A DNA stretch of 64,000 nt from Microbacterium sp. AG1240 (GCF_003635115.1 NZ_RBXJ01000001.1:992001-1056000); one strand, 5' to 3'. Counted from the stretch's first letter, positions 8,599 through 17,589 are shown. Notes: generated by a model from the sequence alone, not told the origin. Numbers and translations: made by a program.

Positions 8599-9646
8599 GC
8601 TCGATGACGCCGACTCCGGCCCATCCGGCGCGGACGGCGGCGACCTCCTCCGACTCCTCACCGTACTCCGCCGTCGCCGCGGCGATGGTCGCCGCCGCGA
8701 ACTCGGCGAAGTCGGCGGTCGGCGAGAGGGTGCCGCCGGTGAGAGCGCGGTACCACACCCGTCCCGCGCGCTCCCATGCCCGGCCGCCGAGAGTGATCGC
8801 CGCGAGGTAGAAGGCCTTGTTCGGGATGCCCGAGTTGATGTGCACCCCGCCGTTGTCGTCGCTCGTCTCGACGTAATCACGCATGTGGCCCGGCTGCGGA
8901 TCCTTCCCGAGCACGTCGTCGTCGTACGCCGTGCCGGGGGCCTTCAGTGAGCGGAGGGCGTCACCCTGAACCTCGGCGCTGAAGATGCCTTCGCCGACGA
9001 GCCACGTCGCGGTGTCGGCGGTCTGACCGAGGTGGTGCTGCTCGGCGAGCACGCCGAACACGTCGGAGAGCGATTCGTTGATGGCCCCCGACTGTCCCTC
9101 GTACTCGAGGCCGCCCTCGGCCTCGGTCACACCGTGCGCGAGTTCGTGCGCGATGACGCTGAGCGACCGCGTGAAGCCGGTGAACACCTCGCCGTCGCCG
9201 TCGCCGAAGACCATGCGCTCACCGTTCCAGAAGGCGTTGTCGTAGTCCTCCCCGAAGTGCACCGTCGCCAGCAGCGCGCCGCCTGCGGCATCGATCCCGT
9301 CCCGCGAGAAGGCGTCCCAGAAGAAGTCGAAGGTGGCGCCGAGGCCGTCGAAGGCTTCGTCGGCCGCCGCGTCGCCGGTGGGCGCATCGTCTTCGGACCG
9401 CACGATCGCCCCCGGAAGCCGCTCGGTGTTGCCGGCGTCGAACACGATGCGATCAGGACCCGGTGCGGCCTCGGCGACCAGGGTGCCCGACTCGTCGATC
9501 GACAGTCGCAGGCGCGCACGCACGGGCCGGTCGGGACGACCGACAGCGAGGGTCGCCCGCGCAGCGGCCGCGGCGCGGGCGAAGCGGGGATGATCGGTCT
9601 CGGCGAGCCGATCGAGCAGGAACGGGGGGATGATCGCGGGGGACAT
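8582..9646 (-). CDS. M4-family metalloprotease, protealysin-like
   Basis: A zinc endopeptidase of the thermolysin family, 354 residues. The zinc and catalytic site is HELAHGVTE (His167, Glu168, His171), with the third ligand Glu191 in NESLSDVFG and the transition-state region GGVHINSGIPNKAFY. There is no signal peptide. The short N-terminus IIPPFLLDRLA matches the small propeptide type seen in protealysin, not the long thermolysin propeptide, so the product may stay inside the cell or leave by another route. The emfourin-like gene overlaps its 3' end. A TAGTGT box at 9653-9658 on the minus strand, six bases before ATG 9646, suggests a leaderless message. Confidence 0.92.
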   Translation of the reverse strand: MSPAIIPPFLLDRLAETDHPRFARAAAAARATLAVGRPDRPVRARLRLSIDESGTLVAEAAPGPDRIVFDAGNTERLPGAIVRSEDDAPTGDAAADEAFDGLGATFDFFWDAFSRDGIDAAGGALLATVHFGEDYDNAFWNGERMVFGDGDGEVFTGFTRSLSVIAHELAHGVTEAEGGLEYEGQSGAINESLSDVFGVLAEQHHLGQTADTATWLVGEGIFSAEVQGDALRSLKAPGTAYDDDVLGKDPQPGHMRDYVETSDDNGGVHINSGIPNKAFYLAAITLGGRAWERAGRVWYRALTGGTLSPTADFAEFAAATIAAATAEYGEESEEVAAVRAGWAGVGVIEHAGSD

Positions 9647-9655
9647 GTCCGAACA

Positions 9656-10486
9656 CTAACGGTCGGTTCCGACACCTCGGTTTCGCGAAGATGACGGCCG
9701 GGGGAGCGTCGGGATCGCGTCGAGGAGCGACCGCGTGTACGCGGAGGCCGGATGCTGCAGCACCGATTCTGTGCGTCCGCGCTCGACGATGCGTGCATCC
9801 TTCATCACGACGACCTCGTCGCACAGGTTCTGCACGACACCGAGGTCGTGGGAGACCAGCAGAAGGGTGAGCCCCGCGGTGGCGCGCAGCTCGGCGAGAA
9901 GCCGCAGGATCTGGGCGCGCACGGTGACGTCGAGCGCCGACAGCGGTTCGTCGCCGACGAGCACGGCCGGCCGGTGCACGATGGCCCGGGCGATCGCGAT
10001 GCGCTGACGTTGACCGCCCGAGAACTCGTGGGGGAAGCGGTCGGCCATCGCCGCTTCGAGGCCGACCTGCTCGAGCACCTCGCGAACGCGGGCGCGTCTG
10101 TCGCCCGCGATATCGAGCGCCCACAGCGGCTCGCCGACGATCCGCCCGATGCTCATGCGCGGATCGAGCGAGGCGTAGGGGTCTTGGAAGACGATGCCCG
10201 TCTGTCGGCGCAGCCAGTGCAGCGACCGCGCGCTCTGGCGGGCGTCCACCGGGCGGCCGTCGAGTTCGACCGTTCCGTCGGTGGGGGTGTCGAGCGCCAG
10301 GAGCAGCCGCACGAGCGTGGACTTGCCCGACCCCGATTCGCCGATCACGCCGACCGCCGACCCCGCGGTCACGTCGAGGTCGACCGCGTCGAGAGCCGTC
10401 GTGACGACCCGCGGCGTGAACAGGGTGCGGCGCGGCGCGGTGTAGCGACGCGTGAGTCCGCGAGCGCGCAGCAGGATCTCGCTCAT
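9656..10486 (-). CDS. peptide ABC transporter ATPase (DppF/OppF type)
   Basis: Second nucleotide-binding subunit of a peptide/nickel-type ABC importer, 276 residues. Walker A is GESGSGKST, the Q-loop is VFQDPYASLDPRMS, the signature is FSGGQRQRIAIARA, and Walker B is VLVGDEPLSALD, followed by LVSHDL. It pairs with the ATPase gene upstream, whose stop it overlaps by ATGA. It is the last of five genes read from 14656 to 9656 and powers uptake of substrate delivered by the lipoprotein at 13142. Confidence 0.93.
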   Translation of the reverse strand: MSEILLRARGLTRRYTAPRRTLFTPRVVTTALDAVDLDVTAGSAVGVIGESGSGKSTLVRLLLALDTPTDGTVELDGRPVDARQSARSLHWLRRQTGIVFQDPYASLDPRMSIGRIVGEPLWALDIAGDRRARVREVLEQVGLEAAMADRFPHEFSGGQRQRIAIARAIVHRPAVLVGDEPLSALDVTVRAQILRLLAELRATAGLTLLLVSHDLGVVQNLCDEVVVMKDARIVERGRTESVLQHPASAYTRSLLDAIPTLPRPSSSRNRGVGTDR

Positions 10487-11271
10487 GACCGGCCCTCCGG
10501 GCGCCAGAGGGTGGCGCGCGCGTCGCGAACCAGGCCGCGGGTGACGGGTGACGCCGGCGCGTCGAGCAGCTGCGACACCTGACCCGCTTCGGCGACGCGC
10601 CCGTGCTCGAGCACGACCGCCGTCGTCGCGACCTGCGCGAGCACCGCCAGGTCGTGCGTGATGAACACGAGCGACATCCCCGCGTCGCGGACGAGGTCTG
10701 CGAGCAGGGAGAGGATGCCGGCCTGGATCGTCACGTCGAGAGCGGTGGTCGGTTCGTCGGCGATGAGCAACCGCGGTCGACAGGCGAGGGCCATGGCGAT
10801 CGCGACCCGCTGACGCTGGCCGCCCGAGAGCTGGTGGGGGTAGCGGGTCACGATCGTCGCGGGGTCGGGGAGGGCCACCCTCTCCGCCTCGTCGATCGCC
10901 CGCCGCCGGGCGTCGGCGCGGGAGAGCCCTTCGTGGATGCGCAGCGACTCGCCGATCTGGCGCCCTACGGTGCGGATGGGATTGAGCGCTGTCTGCGGTT
11001 CCTGGAACACGACGCCGATCTCGTCGCCGCGGAGCTGCGCGAGGTCGCGGTCGGGGAGCCCCAGGATCTCGCGGCCGTCCCAGCGGATGCTTCCGGCCGC
11101 CGTCGCCCCGTCGGGCAGGAGCCCGAGGATCGCGAGCGCGGTGAGCGACTTGCCCGACCCCGACTCGCCGATCAGTCCGAGACGGCCGCCGTCGGGAACG
11201 TCGAACGAGACGCCGTCGACGGCCCGGCGCCCCCCGATCTCGACCGTCAGATCGCGCACTTCGAGCGTCAC
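10483..11271 (-). CDS. peptide ABC transporter ATPase (DppD/OppD type)
   Basis: First nucleotide-binding subunit of the importer, 262 residues from GTG 11271 (GGAGG seven to eight bases before it). Walker A is GESGSGKSL, the Q-loop is VFQEPQTALNPIRTVG, the signature is LSGGQRQRVAIAMALA, and Walker B is LLIADEPTTALD. The start overlaps the permease stop by GTGA, and the stop overlaps the next ATPase by ATGA, so the pair should be produced in equal amounts. The longer upstream open frame is not coding. Confidence 0.92.
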   Translation of the reverse strand: MTLEVRDLTVEIGGRRAVDGVSFDVPDGGRLGLIGESGSGKSLTALAILGLLPDGATAAGSIRWDGREILGLPDRDLAQLRGDEIGVVFQEPQTALNPIRTVGRQIGESLRIHEGLSRADARRRAIDEAERVALPDPATIVTRYPHQLSGGQRQRVAIAMALACRPRLLIADEPTTALDVTIQAGILSLLADLVRDAGMSLVFITHDLAVLAQVATTAVVLEHGRVAEAGQVSQLLDAPASPVTRGLVRDARATLWRPEGRS

Positions 11272-12164
11272 GAGACCACCTCCGGGACGTGCAGGCGGGA
11301 TGCGGCGGCGCGCCGCGACAGCGTCGGGTCGGTGGCTTCGCGCAGCCCGTCGCCGAGGAGGTTGAGACCGAGCACGGTGAGGGTGATTGCGAGCCCCGGC
11401 CAGATCACGGTCAACGGGTAGACCGACACGTACCGCTGCAGCTGCTCGAGCAGCACCCCCCACGACGGCTCGGTGAGCGGTGCGCCGAACCCGAGGTACG
11501 ACAGCCCGGCCTCGGCCAGTACGGCCACGGCCATCGCCCACGACAGCTGCACGATGAAGACGGGCGCCACGTTCGGCAGCAGGTGGCGCCACAGGTTCTG
11601 CGCGGGGGAGAGGCCGCTGGCTCGACCGGCCAGCACGAAGTCGCTGTGCAGCACGCGGCGCAGCTCCGCGCGCGTGACGCGGGCGATGTTCACCCCGAAT
11701 CCGATGCCGACCGCCCAGATCACCACGCCGAGCGATCCGCCCCAGACGGCGGTGATCATCATCGCGATGATCAGCACGGGGAAGGCGACGAGGATGTCGA
11801 TCAGCACGGCCACCGTCTCGCGCACCCACCGGGCCGTCAGAGCGCCGAGCGCGGCCAGAGCGATACCGAGCAGGGTCGCGACCACGCCCGCCCCGAGGGA
11901 GACCATCAGTGTTGTGCGTGCTCCCGCCATCAGGAGGCTCAGGATGTCGCGGCCGGTGTCGTCGGTGCCGAGCAGGTGCGGCCAGCCGGGCGATGACCAG
12001 CGGGCGCCGATATCGACCTGCTGCGGCGGGAAGGGGGTCCAGAAGGCCGCGACGATCGCCGTCGCCACGACCACCGCCACGACGATCAGACCGAAACGCC
12101 CGGTGCCGAGCGCCCAGAGGCGCCGGAGCCACGCAAGACGCGCGACGGGTCTCGTGGTGCTCAT
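11268..12164 (-). CDS. peptide ABC transporter permease (DppC type)
   Basis: Inner-membrane permease of 298 residues with a short basic N-terminus, one N-terminal helix and then a five-helix transport core. LLGTDDTGRDILSLLMAGART is the standard DppC/OppC entry motif. The ATPase-contact (EAA) loop reads RASGLSPAQNLWRHLLPNVAP. It overlaps both neighbours by four bases and acts as a heterodimer with the DppB-type permease. Confidence 0.92.
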   Translation of the reverse strand: MSTTRPVARLAWLRRLWALGTGRFGLIVVAVVVATAIVAAFWTPFPPQQVDIGARWSSPGWPHLLGTDDTGRDILSLLMAGARTTLMVSLGAGVVATLLGIALAALGALTARWVRETVAVLIDILVAFPVLIIAMMITAVWGGSLGVVIWAVGIGFGVNIARVTRAELRRVLHSDFVLAGRASGLSPAQNLWRHLLPNVAPVFIVQLSWAMAVAVLAEAGLSYLGFGAPLTEPSWGVLLEQLQRYVSVYPLTVIWPGLAITLTVLGLNLLGDGLREATDPTLSRRAAASRLHVPEVVS

Positions 12165-13111
12165 GCTGCCTCCCGCTGCCGGGGGTCGATGAGCCGCTGC
12201 ACGAGATCGACGACGAACCCGATGACGAGCACGAAGCCCGTCAGAGCGAGCAGCGCGCTCTGCACCTTGGGGAGGTCTCGCTGACCGACGTCGGTGACCA
12301 GCATCCGCCCGATGCCCGGAAGCGAGAACAACTGCTCGATGATGACGGCGCCGACCACGATGCCGGCGATCTGCAGACCGAGGACGGCGATGATCGACAG
12401 CGCGACATTGGGCAGCCCGTGGCGGATCAGCGCGCGCGTGCGGGTGAGTCCCTTCGCCGCCGCCGTGCGGACGTAGTCCTGGCCGATCGCCTGCAGCGTG
12501 GCGCTGCGGACGAAGCGCATCAGCATCGCCCCCTCCACCACCCCGATCGTGAGGGCCGGGAGGATCAGCGAACGGAACGCCGCACCGGGGTCGTCCCAGC
12601 CGTTGCGGGGGAAGCCCTGCGCGGGCAGCCAGCCGAGCCAGACCGCGAAGACGACGACGAGCATCAGTCCCGCCCAGACCACCGGCACGGCCGCGAGCGA
12701 CTGGGCCGCCACGCTCAGCGCGGTGCCGTCGGCGCGGCCGCGGCGCAGGGCCGAGGCCACGCCGAGGGGGACGCTCATGGCGAGGGCGATGAGCAGTGAC
12801 ATCACGCCCAGGGGCACGGTGACCTGCGCCTTCGCGGCGAGTTCGTCGGCGACCGGGGCCCCGGTCAGCAGCGATGTGCCGAGGTCACCGCGCAGGAGTC
12901 CGCCGATCCAGTCGGTGTACTGCACCACCAGCGGCCGGTCGAGTCCCAGGCCCTCGCGGATGGCCGCGACCTGTTCGGGCGAGGAGGTGGTGCCCCCGAT
13001 CACCGCCGCGACGTCGCCGGGGAGCACGCGCAACGTCACGAAGATGAGCACGCTGGCGACGAGGAGGCCTGCCAGGAGCAGGACCACCCTCGTCACCGCG
13101 TAGCGCATCAC
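12161..13111 (-). CDS. peptide ABC transporter permease (DppB type)
   Basis: Inner-membrane permease of 316 residues with six predicted helices. The family motif YVRTAAAKGLTRTRALIRHGLPN is the loop that contacts the ATPase, and the C-terminus has EQLFSLPGIGRMLV as in DppB/GsiC proteins. The start may be GTG 13111 or the next codon, ATG 13108; neither has a clear ribosome-binding site. It follows the binding-protein gene by 30 bases. Confidence 0.92.
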   Translation of the reverse strand: MMRYAVTRVVLLLAGLLVASVLIFVTLRVLPGDVAAVIGGTTSSPEQVAAIREGLGLDRPLVVQYTDWIGGLLRGDLGTSLLTGAPVADELAAKAQVTVPLGVMSLLIALAMSVPLGVASALRRGRADGTALSVAAQSLAAVPVVWAGLMLVVVFAVWLGWLPAQGFPRNGWDDPGAAFRSLILPALTIGVVEGAMLMRFVRSATLQAIGQDYVRTAAAKGLTRTRALIRHGLPNVALSIIAVLGLQIAGIVVGAVIIEQLFSLPGIGRMLVTDVGQRDLPKVQSALLALTGFVLVIGFVVDLVQRLIDPRQREAA

Positions 13112-13141
13112 CGCGAGGACACCGTCAGTTCTTCGAGCGCA

Positions 13142-14656
13142 TCACTCGGACGAGACCGTCACGCCGGCCAGCGGAAGCCGCACGTTCAAGGAGTTCTTCG
13201 GGAAGTCGCCGACCTGCGTGCTCACCGCGGCGAGCGGAGCCGCCGCGAAGAGCCAGTCGGCCGCGTTGTCTTCCGACACGATCCGCGCGGCCTGGGCGAG
13301 AAGGGTGTTCGCCTCGTCCTCGTCCACCGAGGCGACGGCCTCGGCGTAGAGCGACTGGACCTCGGGGTTGTCGTATCCGAAGTAGTAGTCGGGGTCGACC
13401 CAGTTCGAGAAGTCGCGGGCCTCGACGTGGCGGACGAAGCTGAGTTCGTAGTCCTTATTCGTGTAGACGTCCTGGAGCCAGACGGAGAACTCGACCGATT
13501 CGACCGTGAGCGTCACACCGATGTCGTTGAACGCCGACACGAGGTAGGTCGGGATGGTCGCGTCGTAGATGTTCGGAATGGTGAGCGTCAGCTCGAGATT
13601 CTCCTGGCCGGCCTCCCGCAGCAGCTCCTTCGCGCGCTCCGGATCGAACGGGACGAGATCGGAGAGGTCCTCGTACCCCGGGTCGAGCTCGGGGATCGGA
13701 CCGTAGAGCGTCGAGCCGACGCCGCCGATGGCCTCGACGAGCCCGTCGTGGTCGATCGCCAGACGCAGCGCCTCGCGCACCTTCGGGTCGTTCAGCGGGG
13801 GAGCGGCGTTGTTGAACGCCAGCGTGCCCTTGTCGGTGGTCTGTCCGGTCTCGATGGTGAACAGGCCGCTGTCCTCGATCTGCGAGCGGAACTCGGGGTC
13901 GAGCTCGAGGGTGACGTCGACCTCGTCCGCGAGGGCGGCGTTGGCGGCCGCTGTGCGGTCGGGGATGTAGTCGATGACGACCTCGGCGACGCCCGCCTGC
14001 TCGCCCCAGTAGGCGTCGGCCCGGTCGAGGGTCAGGCTCTGGCCCTGCGCCCACTGCGAGACGGTGAACGGGCCGGTGCCGTTCGCCTTCGTCTGCAGGT
14101 CGGTGGTGTCGCCCGCCCGGACGACGAGACCGGCGCGCCCGGTGAGCGAGAAGAGGAAGTCGCTGTTGGGTTCGGCCAGCGTGACGACGACGGTCGCGGC
14201 GTCGGGGGAGGTGATCGAGGTCACGCCCGCGAGGTCGGAGTTGCCCTGCACGGTCGGGTCGTCCTTCGCCGTGGTGAGCGAGGTGACGACGTCGTCGGCG
14301 GTGAGGGCGCTCCCGTCGTGGAAGGTGACGCCCTCCTGCAGGGTGAACGTGTAGGTCAGCCCGTCGTCGGAGACCTCGTAGGCGCTCGCGAGCTTGGGGA
14401 CGACCTTGTTGTCCTGGTCCCGGGAGACGATCCCCTCGTAGACATTGTCGATGAGCGCCTGATCGAGGGCCGCACCCGACGTGTGACGGATGTCGAGGTT
14501 CGACGGCTCGAGCGTCGCGGCGATCGTCAGGGTCGCGTCCGGGTCGGGGGCGCCGACGGATGTCGGTGCCGGTGACGGTGAACTGGAGCACCCCGCGAGG
14601 ACCAGGGCCCCCGTGACGAAGAGGGCGGCAGTGGCGAGGGTGGCGCGGCGGGGCAT
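13142..14656 (-). CDS. peptide-binding lipoprotein, SBP family 5
   Basis: Extracellular substrate-binding lipoprotein of 504 residues, first gene of the importer operon. The signal peptide ends in the lipobox LVLAGC, followed by a Ser/Pro linker. The mature part has the family 5 features LTYTFTLQEGVTFHDGSALTADDVV and VREALRLAIDHDGLVEAIGG. Ligands are probably peptides or similar small compounds; nickel cannot be excluded. I chose ATG 14656 (AAAGGA about 11 bases before it) because it places the basic PRR directly before the hydrophobic signal core; ATG 14692 would add 12 residues. A minus-strand TAGGCT box at 14738-14743 is the likely promoter. Confidence 0.92.
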   Translation of the reverse strand: MPRRATLATAALFVTGALVLAGCSSSPSPAPTSVGAPDPDATLTIAATLEPSNLDIRHTSGAALDQALIDNVYEGIVSRDQDNKVVPKLASAYEVSDDGLTYTFTLQEGVTFHDGSALTADDVVTSLTTAKDDPTVQGNSDLAGVTSITSPDAATVVVTLAEPNSDFLFSLTGRAGLVVRAGDTTDLQTKANGTGPFTVSQWAQGQSLTLDRADAYWGEQAGVAEVVIDYIPDRTAAANAALADEVDVTLELDPEFRSQIEDSGLFTIETGQTTDKGTLAFNNAAPPLNDPKVREALRLAIDHDGLVEAIGGVGSTLYGPIPELDPGYEDLSDLVPFDPERAKELLREAGQENLELTLTIPNIYDATIPTYLVSAFNDIGVTLTVESVEFSVWLQDVYTNKDYELSFVRHVEARDFSNWVDPDYYFGYDNPEVQSLYAEAVASVDEDEANTLLAQAARIVSEDNAADWLFAAAPLAAVSTQVGDFPKNSLNVRLPLAGVTVSSE

Positions 14657-14806
14657 GTGCGGGCGGGTCCTTTCCCCAGGAGGCGGCGTCATCGATGCTG
14701 TCGGACGCCGCGGGCAGGCAATCTCGGTGTGCCTACCAGCCTAGGGTTCCGCGCGGGTGCGTGAGGCGACCGTGACGCGGAACGTCACAGGTCGATGCAC
14801 CGGGAC

Positions 14807-15727
14807 TCAGAGAAGGTCGGCGATCGCGCGCGCCAGCTCGACCGGTGCGTCCTCCTGCACGTTGTGCCCCGAGTCGAAGGAGACGATGCGCGCCGCGGGC
14901 GCGCGACGGGCGAACTCCGCCGCATCCGCCTCGGTGACGTACCCGCGCTCGCCGCGGATCAGCGTGATCGGGGCCCCGACCGCCGCGAGGTCGTCCCAGC
15001 CCGCACCCGACAGCAGCGCCGACACCGCGTCGTCGCGCGACGGCGTGCCCCCGGCGTCGTTCGCGGCGGCTGCGGCGAGATGCGCGAAGTGGTGCTTCCA
15101 CTCGACCCGCCCGTCGGCGCGCACGCGGGAATTGAGGAACACGCCGCGCGCCGCCTTCTCGCGCGAGCCGCCGCCGAGCCCGAACGCGAGCGCTCGGTCG
15201 ACGAGCTCGTCGCGCGACGCCCAATCGGTGGGGCCCGCGAAGAAGGCGCGCACCTGCGTGGGGCCGGCATCGGGATCGACGCCCGGGGTGATGTCGACGA
15301 TGAGGAGACTGGATGCGGCGTCGGGGGCGGATGCGGCGACCGGGGCCGCCGTGAGGCCCCCGAGCGATTGACCCACCAGCACCTGCGGGCGGTCGGTCCA
15401 GGCCGACAGGGCGGAGACGACGTCGGGCGCGAGGTTGCGCGGGGTGTAGGCCGCATCGTCGCGCCACGACGAATCGCCGTGCCCCGCCAGGTCGATCGCG
15501 AGCGCGGGGCGCCCGAGCGCGAGGATCGTCGTGTCCCACGTGTGAGCGTTGAGTCCCGCGCCGTGCAGGAAGGTGACCTCGGGGGCCGAGTCGCCGTAGC
15601 GCAATGCACTCAGCGTCCGCCCGTCCGGCAGGGTCAGGGTGAGACGCTCACCCCGCGGGATCGGAACCGTCAGCCCGGCGTCGGCGGCCTGATCGGAGAG
15701 GAACGAGAACTCGTCGAAGTCGGTCAC
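14807..15727 (-). CDS. alpha/beta hydrolase
   Basis: A 306-residue alpha/beta hydrolase-fold enzyme. It has the oxyanion segment VTFLHGAGLNAHTWD, the nucleophile elbow VGQSLGGLTA and the terminal His in FDSGHNVQEDAP; an acid residue lies in VDITPGVDP or later. Such proteins are usually esterases or C-C hydrolases, but the substrate is not evident. I used GTG 15727, which has CAGAAT six bases before it and is the first start after the promoter. It diverges from the AhpD-like gene with 49 bases between the two starts. Confidence 0.85.
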   Translation of the reverse strand: MTDFDEFSFLSDQAADAGLTVPIPRGERLTLTLPDGRTLSALRYGDSAPEVTFLHGAGLNAHTWDTTILALGRPALAIDLAGHGDSSWRDDAAYTPRNLAPDVVSALSAWTDRPQVLVGQSLGGLTAAPVAASAPDAASSLLIVDITPGVDPDAGPTQVRAFFAGPTDWASRDELVDRALAFGLGGGSREKAARGVFLNSRVRADGRVEWKHHFAHLAAAAANDAGGTPSRDDAVSALLSGAGWDDLAAVGAPITLIRGERGYVTEADAAEFARRAPAARIVSFDSGHNVQEDAPVELARAIADLL

Positions 15728-15776
15728 GCGGCTATTCTGCCCGCACACGCGCGCGGCGCGCGCCTAGGCTGGTCGC

Positions 15777-16250
15777 ATGACGGATGAAGCGCGTGTCCAC
15801 CTGTCGAGATCGGCCCCCGACGCCTATCGCGCGCTGGAGGCGTTCTCGAAGACCGTCGGTGCGGTGGCGTCCGATTCGGGGATCGAGCCGCGTCTGCGCG
15901 AGCTGGTGCAGATCCACGCGTCGCAGCTGAACGGGTGCTCCTTCTGCGTGCGGGTGCACGTCGACCGCGCCGTCGCGGCCGGCGTCACGGCCGACGAGAT
16001 CGCGCAGGTCGCCGTGTGGCGGGATTCCGGCGTCTTCACCGACCGCGAACGTGCCGCCCTCGAGCTGGCCGAGGCGTTCACCTTCATCTCCGAGGACGGC
16101 ATCCCCGACGAGGTGTACGACCACGTCGGCGGCATCCTGAGCGAGAAGGAGTACGTCGGGCTGAGCTGGATCCTCGTGGCGATCAACGCCTTCAACCGCG
16201 TCGCGATCGCCGGTCGCTACGCCGTGCCGGCACGCGAGGCGCGGGCATGA
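15777..16250 (+). CDS. AhpD-like / carboxymuconolactone decarboxylase-family protein
   Basis: A 157-residue all-helical protein of the CMD/AhpD family. The redox centre is CSFCVRVH (Cys54, Cys57, His61), preceded by the conserved acid in PRLRELVQI. Such proteins reduce peroxides with a CxxC pair, as AhpD does. A TAGGCT box at 15765-15770 ends six bases before ATG 15777, so the message is probably leaderless. The stop overlaps the phosphatase start by ATGA, so the two form an operon. Confidence 0.88.
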   Translation: MTDEARVHLSRSAPDAYRALEAFSKTVGAVASDSGIEPRLRELVQIHASQLNGCSFCVRVHVDRAVAAGVTADEIAQVAVWRDSGVFTDRERAALELAEAFTFISEDGIPDEVYDHVGGILSEKEYVGLSWILVAINAFNRVAIAGRYAVPAREARA

Positions 16251-16978
16251 CCGAGGTGCCGCCGACCCTCGTCTCCGGCGTGATGAACTTCCGCGACGTC
16301 GGGGGACTGCCGGCCGAGGGCGGCCTCACCCGCAGCGGCGTGCTCTACCGGTCGGGAAACCTCGCCGACGTCGACGCCGCGGGGGCCGAATCCCTTCGCG
16401 GGCTCGGACTGCGCCGCATCCTGGATCTCCGCGACGACGAAGAGGTGACCCGTTCGCCGAGCCGGGTCGACGGACTCGACCTCACGACCCAGCGCGTGCC
16501 GCTGTTCCTCGGCTCGGTCGCCTCCTTCTTCCGCAACGATCCGAGCCTGGGCGAGCTGTACGACAGCCTCATCGAGGACTCGGCTGACCGTGTGGTCGAG
16601 GTGGTGCGCAGCGTCCTCGTCGATCAGCCCGTGCTCGTCCACTGCACGGTCGGCAAGGATCGCACCGGGGTGACCGTCGCCCTCACCCTCGCCGCGGCCG
16701 GTGTCGACCTCGACGCCGTGGTCGACGACTACGCGCGCACCGAGACGCTGCTGCCCGCGTCACGCAACACGCAGGTCATCGCCCGGCTGCGGGCGATGCA
16801 TCCCGAAGCCCGCCATCTCGAGGAGCTCGCGACCCGGTCGCCGGCCCCCGTGATGCGCGACCTGCTGGCCCGGCTCGAGCGCGAGTACGGATCGCCGAGC
16901 GACTACCTGCGCGCCCAGGGGCTCGGCGACGACGAGATCGCCGAGCTGCGCCGCATCCTGATCGTTCGCCCGGCATAA
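16247..16978 (+). CDS. tyrosine-protein phosphatase, MptpB-like
   Basis: A 243-residue cytosolic phosphatase of the atypical family that includes the mycobacterial PtpB. The N-terminus GVMNFRDVGGLP and RSGVLYRSGNLADV are family hallmarks. The catalytic CX5R loop is HCTVGKDRTG (Cys133, Arg139), where Lys and Asp in the loop are typical of the triple-specificity (Tyr, Ser/Thr, phosphoinositide) group. Its stop codon TAA (16976-16978) forms the first three bases of a probable iron-regulator box for the next gene. Confidence 0.9.
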   Translation: MTEVPPTLVSGVMNFRDVGGLPAEGGLTRSGVLYRSGNLADVDAAGAESLRGLGLRRILDLRDDEEVTRSPSRVDGLDLTTQRVPLFLGSVASFFRNDPSLGELYDSLIEDSADRVVEVVRSVLVDQPVLVHCTVGKDRTGVTVALTLAAAGVDLDAVVDDYARTETLLPASRNTQVIARLRAMHPEARHLEELATRSPAPVMRDLLARLEREYGSPSDYLRAQGLGDDEIAELRRILIVRPA

Positions 16979-16994
16979 GGTGAGGCAACCCTTC
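16976..16994 (+). promoter_or_regulatory. DtxR/IdeR-type iron box
   Basis: The 19-mer beginning TAAGGTGAGGCAACCC matches 13 of 19 positions of the DtxR/IdeR consensus TTAGGTTAGGCTAACCTAA, including the whole core AGGT.AGGC.A.CCT. It lies seven bases upstream of a good -10 box TATAGT (17002-17007), where a bound repressor would block RNA polymerase. The downstream gene encodes a siderophore-interacting-type domain, which fits iron control. Confidence 0.65.
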
Positions 16995-17016
16995 CCTCGC
17001 GTATAGTGGGAGGGTC

Positions 17017-17487
17017 ATGGGCACCCAGAACGAGCACAACGAGACCGTCTGCCGGTCGTCGCGTCACACGCGCGTGCAGCACCTCATCACGGCCGACGAG
17101 TCGTCGCTGGTCGACCTCGAGACGCTGCTGGTGACGCTCCCGATCTGTTCGACGGGTCGCGTGTTCATCGAGGTGCCCGACGCATCCTGGATCGGCCCCC
17201 TTCGTGCCCCCGCCCGCATGACGGTCACGTGGCTCGACCGTTCGCGTCGCGCCGGCGCACCCGGCACCGCCCGTTCGTGCGCGCCCGGCGAGGCGCTGAC
17301 GCGCGCTGTCACGGGCTGGGCCGGCGAGATGCTCTGCGATGCCGAGTCGGCAGCCCACACGCGCGTGTTCCTGCTCGGTGGATACCTGGGCACGGCCGAC
17401 ATCGTCGACGAGCTCACCTTGGCGTACGCCGTCGACGCCGCGTCGATCCACACCCCGGAGCGCTTCGGGCTCGCGACCGCCCGCTGA
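17017..17487 (+). CDS. SIP-domain protein without the flavin domain
   Basis: A 156-residue protein matching only the C-terminal NAD(P)H-binding half of siderophore-interacting proteins (ferric-siderophore reductases). LITADESSLVDLETLLVTLP resembles the ADET start of that domain, followed by GRVFIEVPD and, near the end, RVFLLGGYLGTADIVDEL. The usual N-terminal FAD-binding barrel (RxYT motif) is absent and nothing upstream encodes it. It may act as a partner of a separate flavoprotein in releasing iron from siderophores. GGGAGG lies before ATG 17017, and an iron box and TATAGT box lie upstream. Function inferred from domain and context. Confidence 0.7.
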   Translation: MGTQNEHNETVCRSSRHTRVQHLITADESSLVDLETLLVTLPICSTGRVFIEVPDASWIGPLRAPARMTVTWLDRSRRAGAPGTARSCAPGEALTRAVTGWAGEMLCDAESAAHTRVFLLGGYLGTADIVDELTLAYAVDAASIHTPERFGLATAR

Positions 17488-17505
17488 CCGCCGGCCGCAA
17501 ACCCC

Positions 17506-17556
17506 GCTGAGACACACCTTTCGGGCGAGACGCACCGCCAGGCGGTGTGTGTCAGC
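17506..17556. terminator. inverted repeat between convergent genes
   Basis: GCTGAGACACACC (17506-17518) pairs with GGTGTGTGTCAGC (17544-17556) with one mismatch. A smaller CACCGCC-A-GGCGGTG hairpin is nested within it. It separates the ends of the SIP-domain gene and the facing metallopeptidase gene and can terminate both. Confidence 0.6.
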
Positions 17557-17589
17557 CGATGCGCGTGTTTCGCCGCGAGGCGCTTCGCA

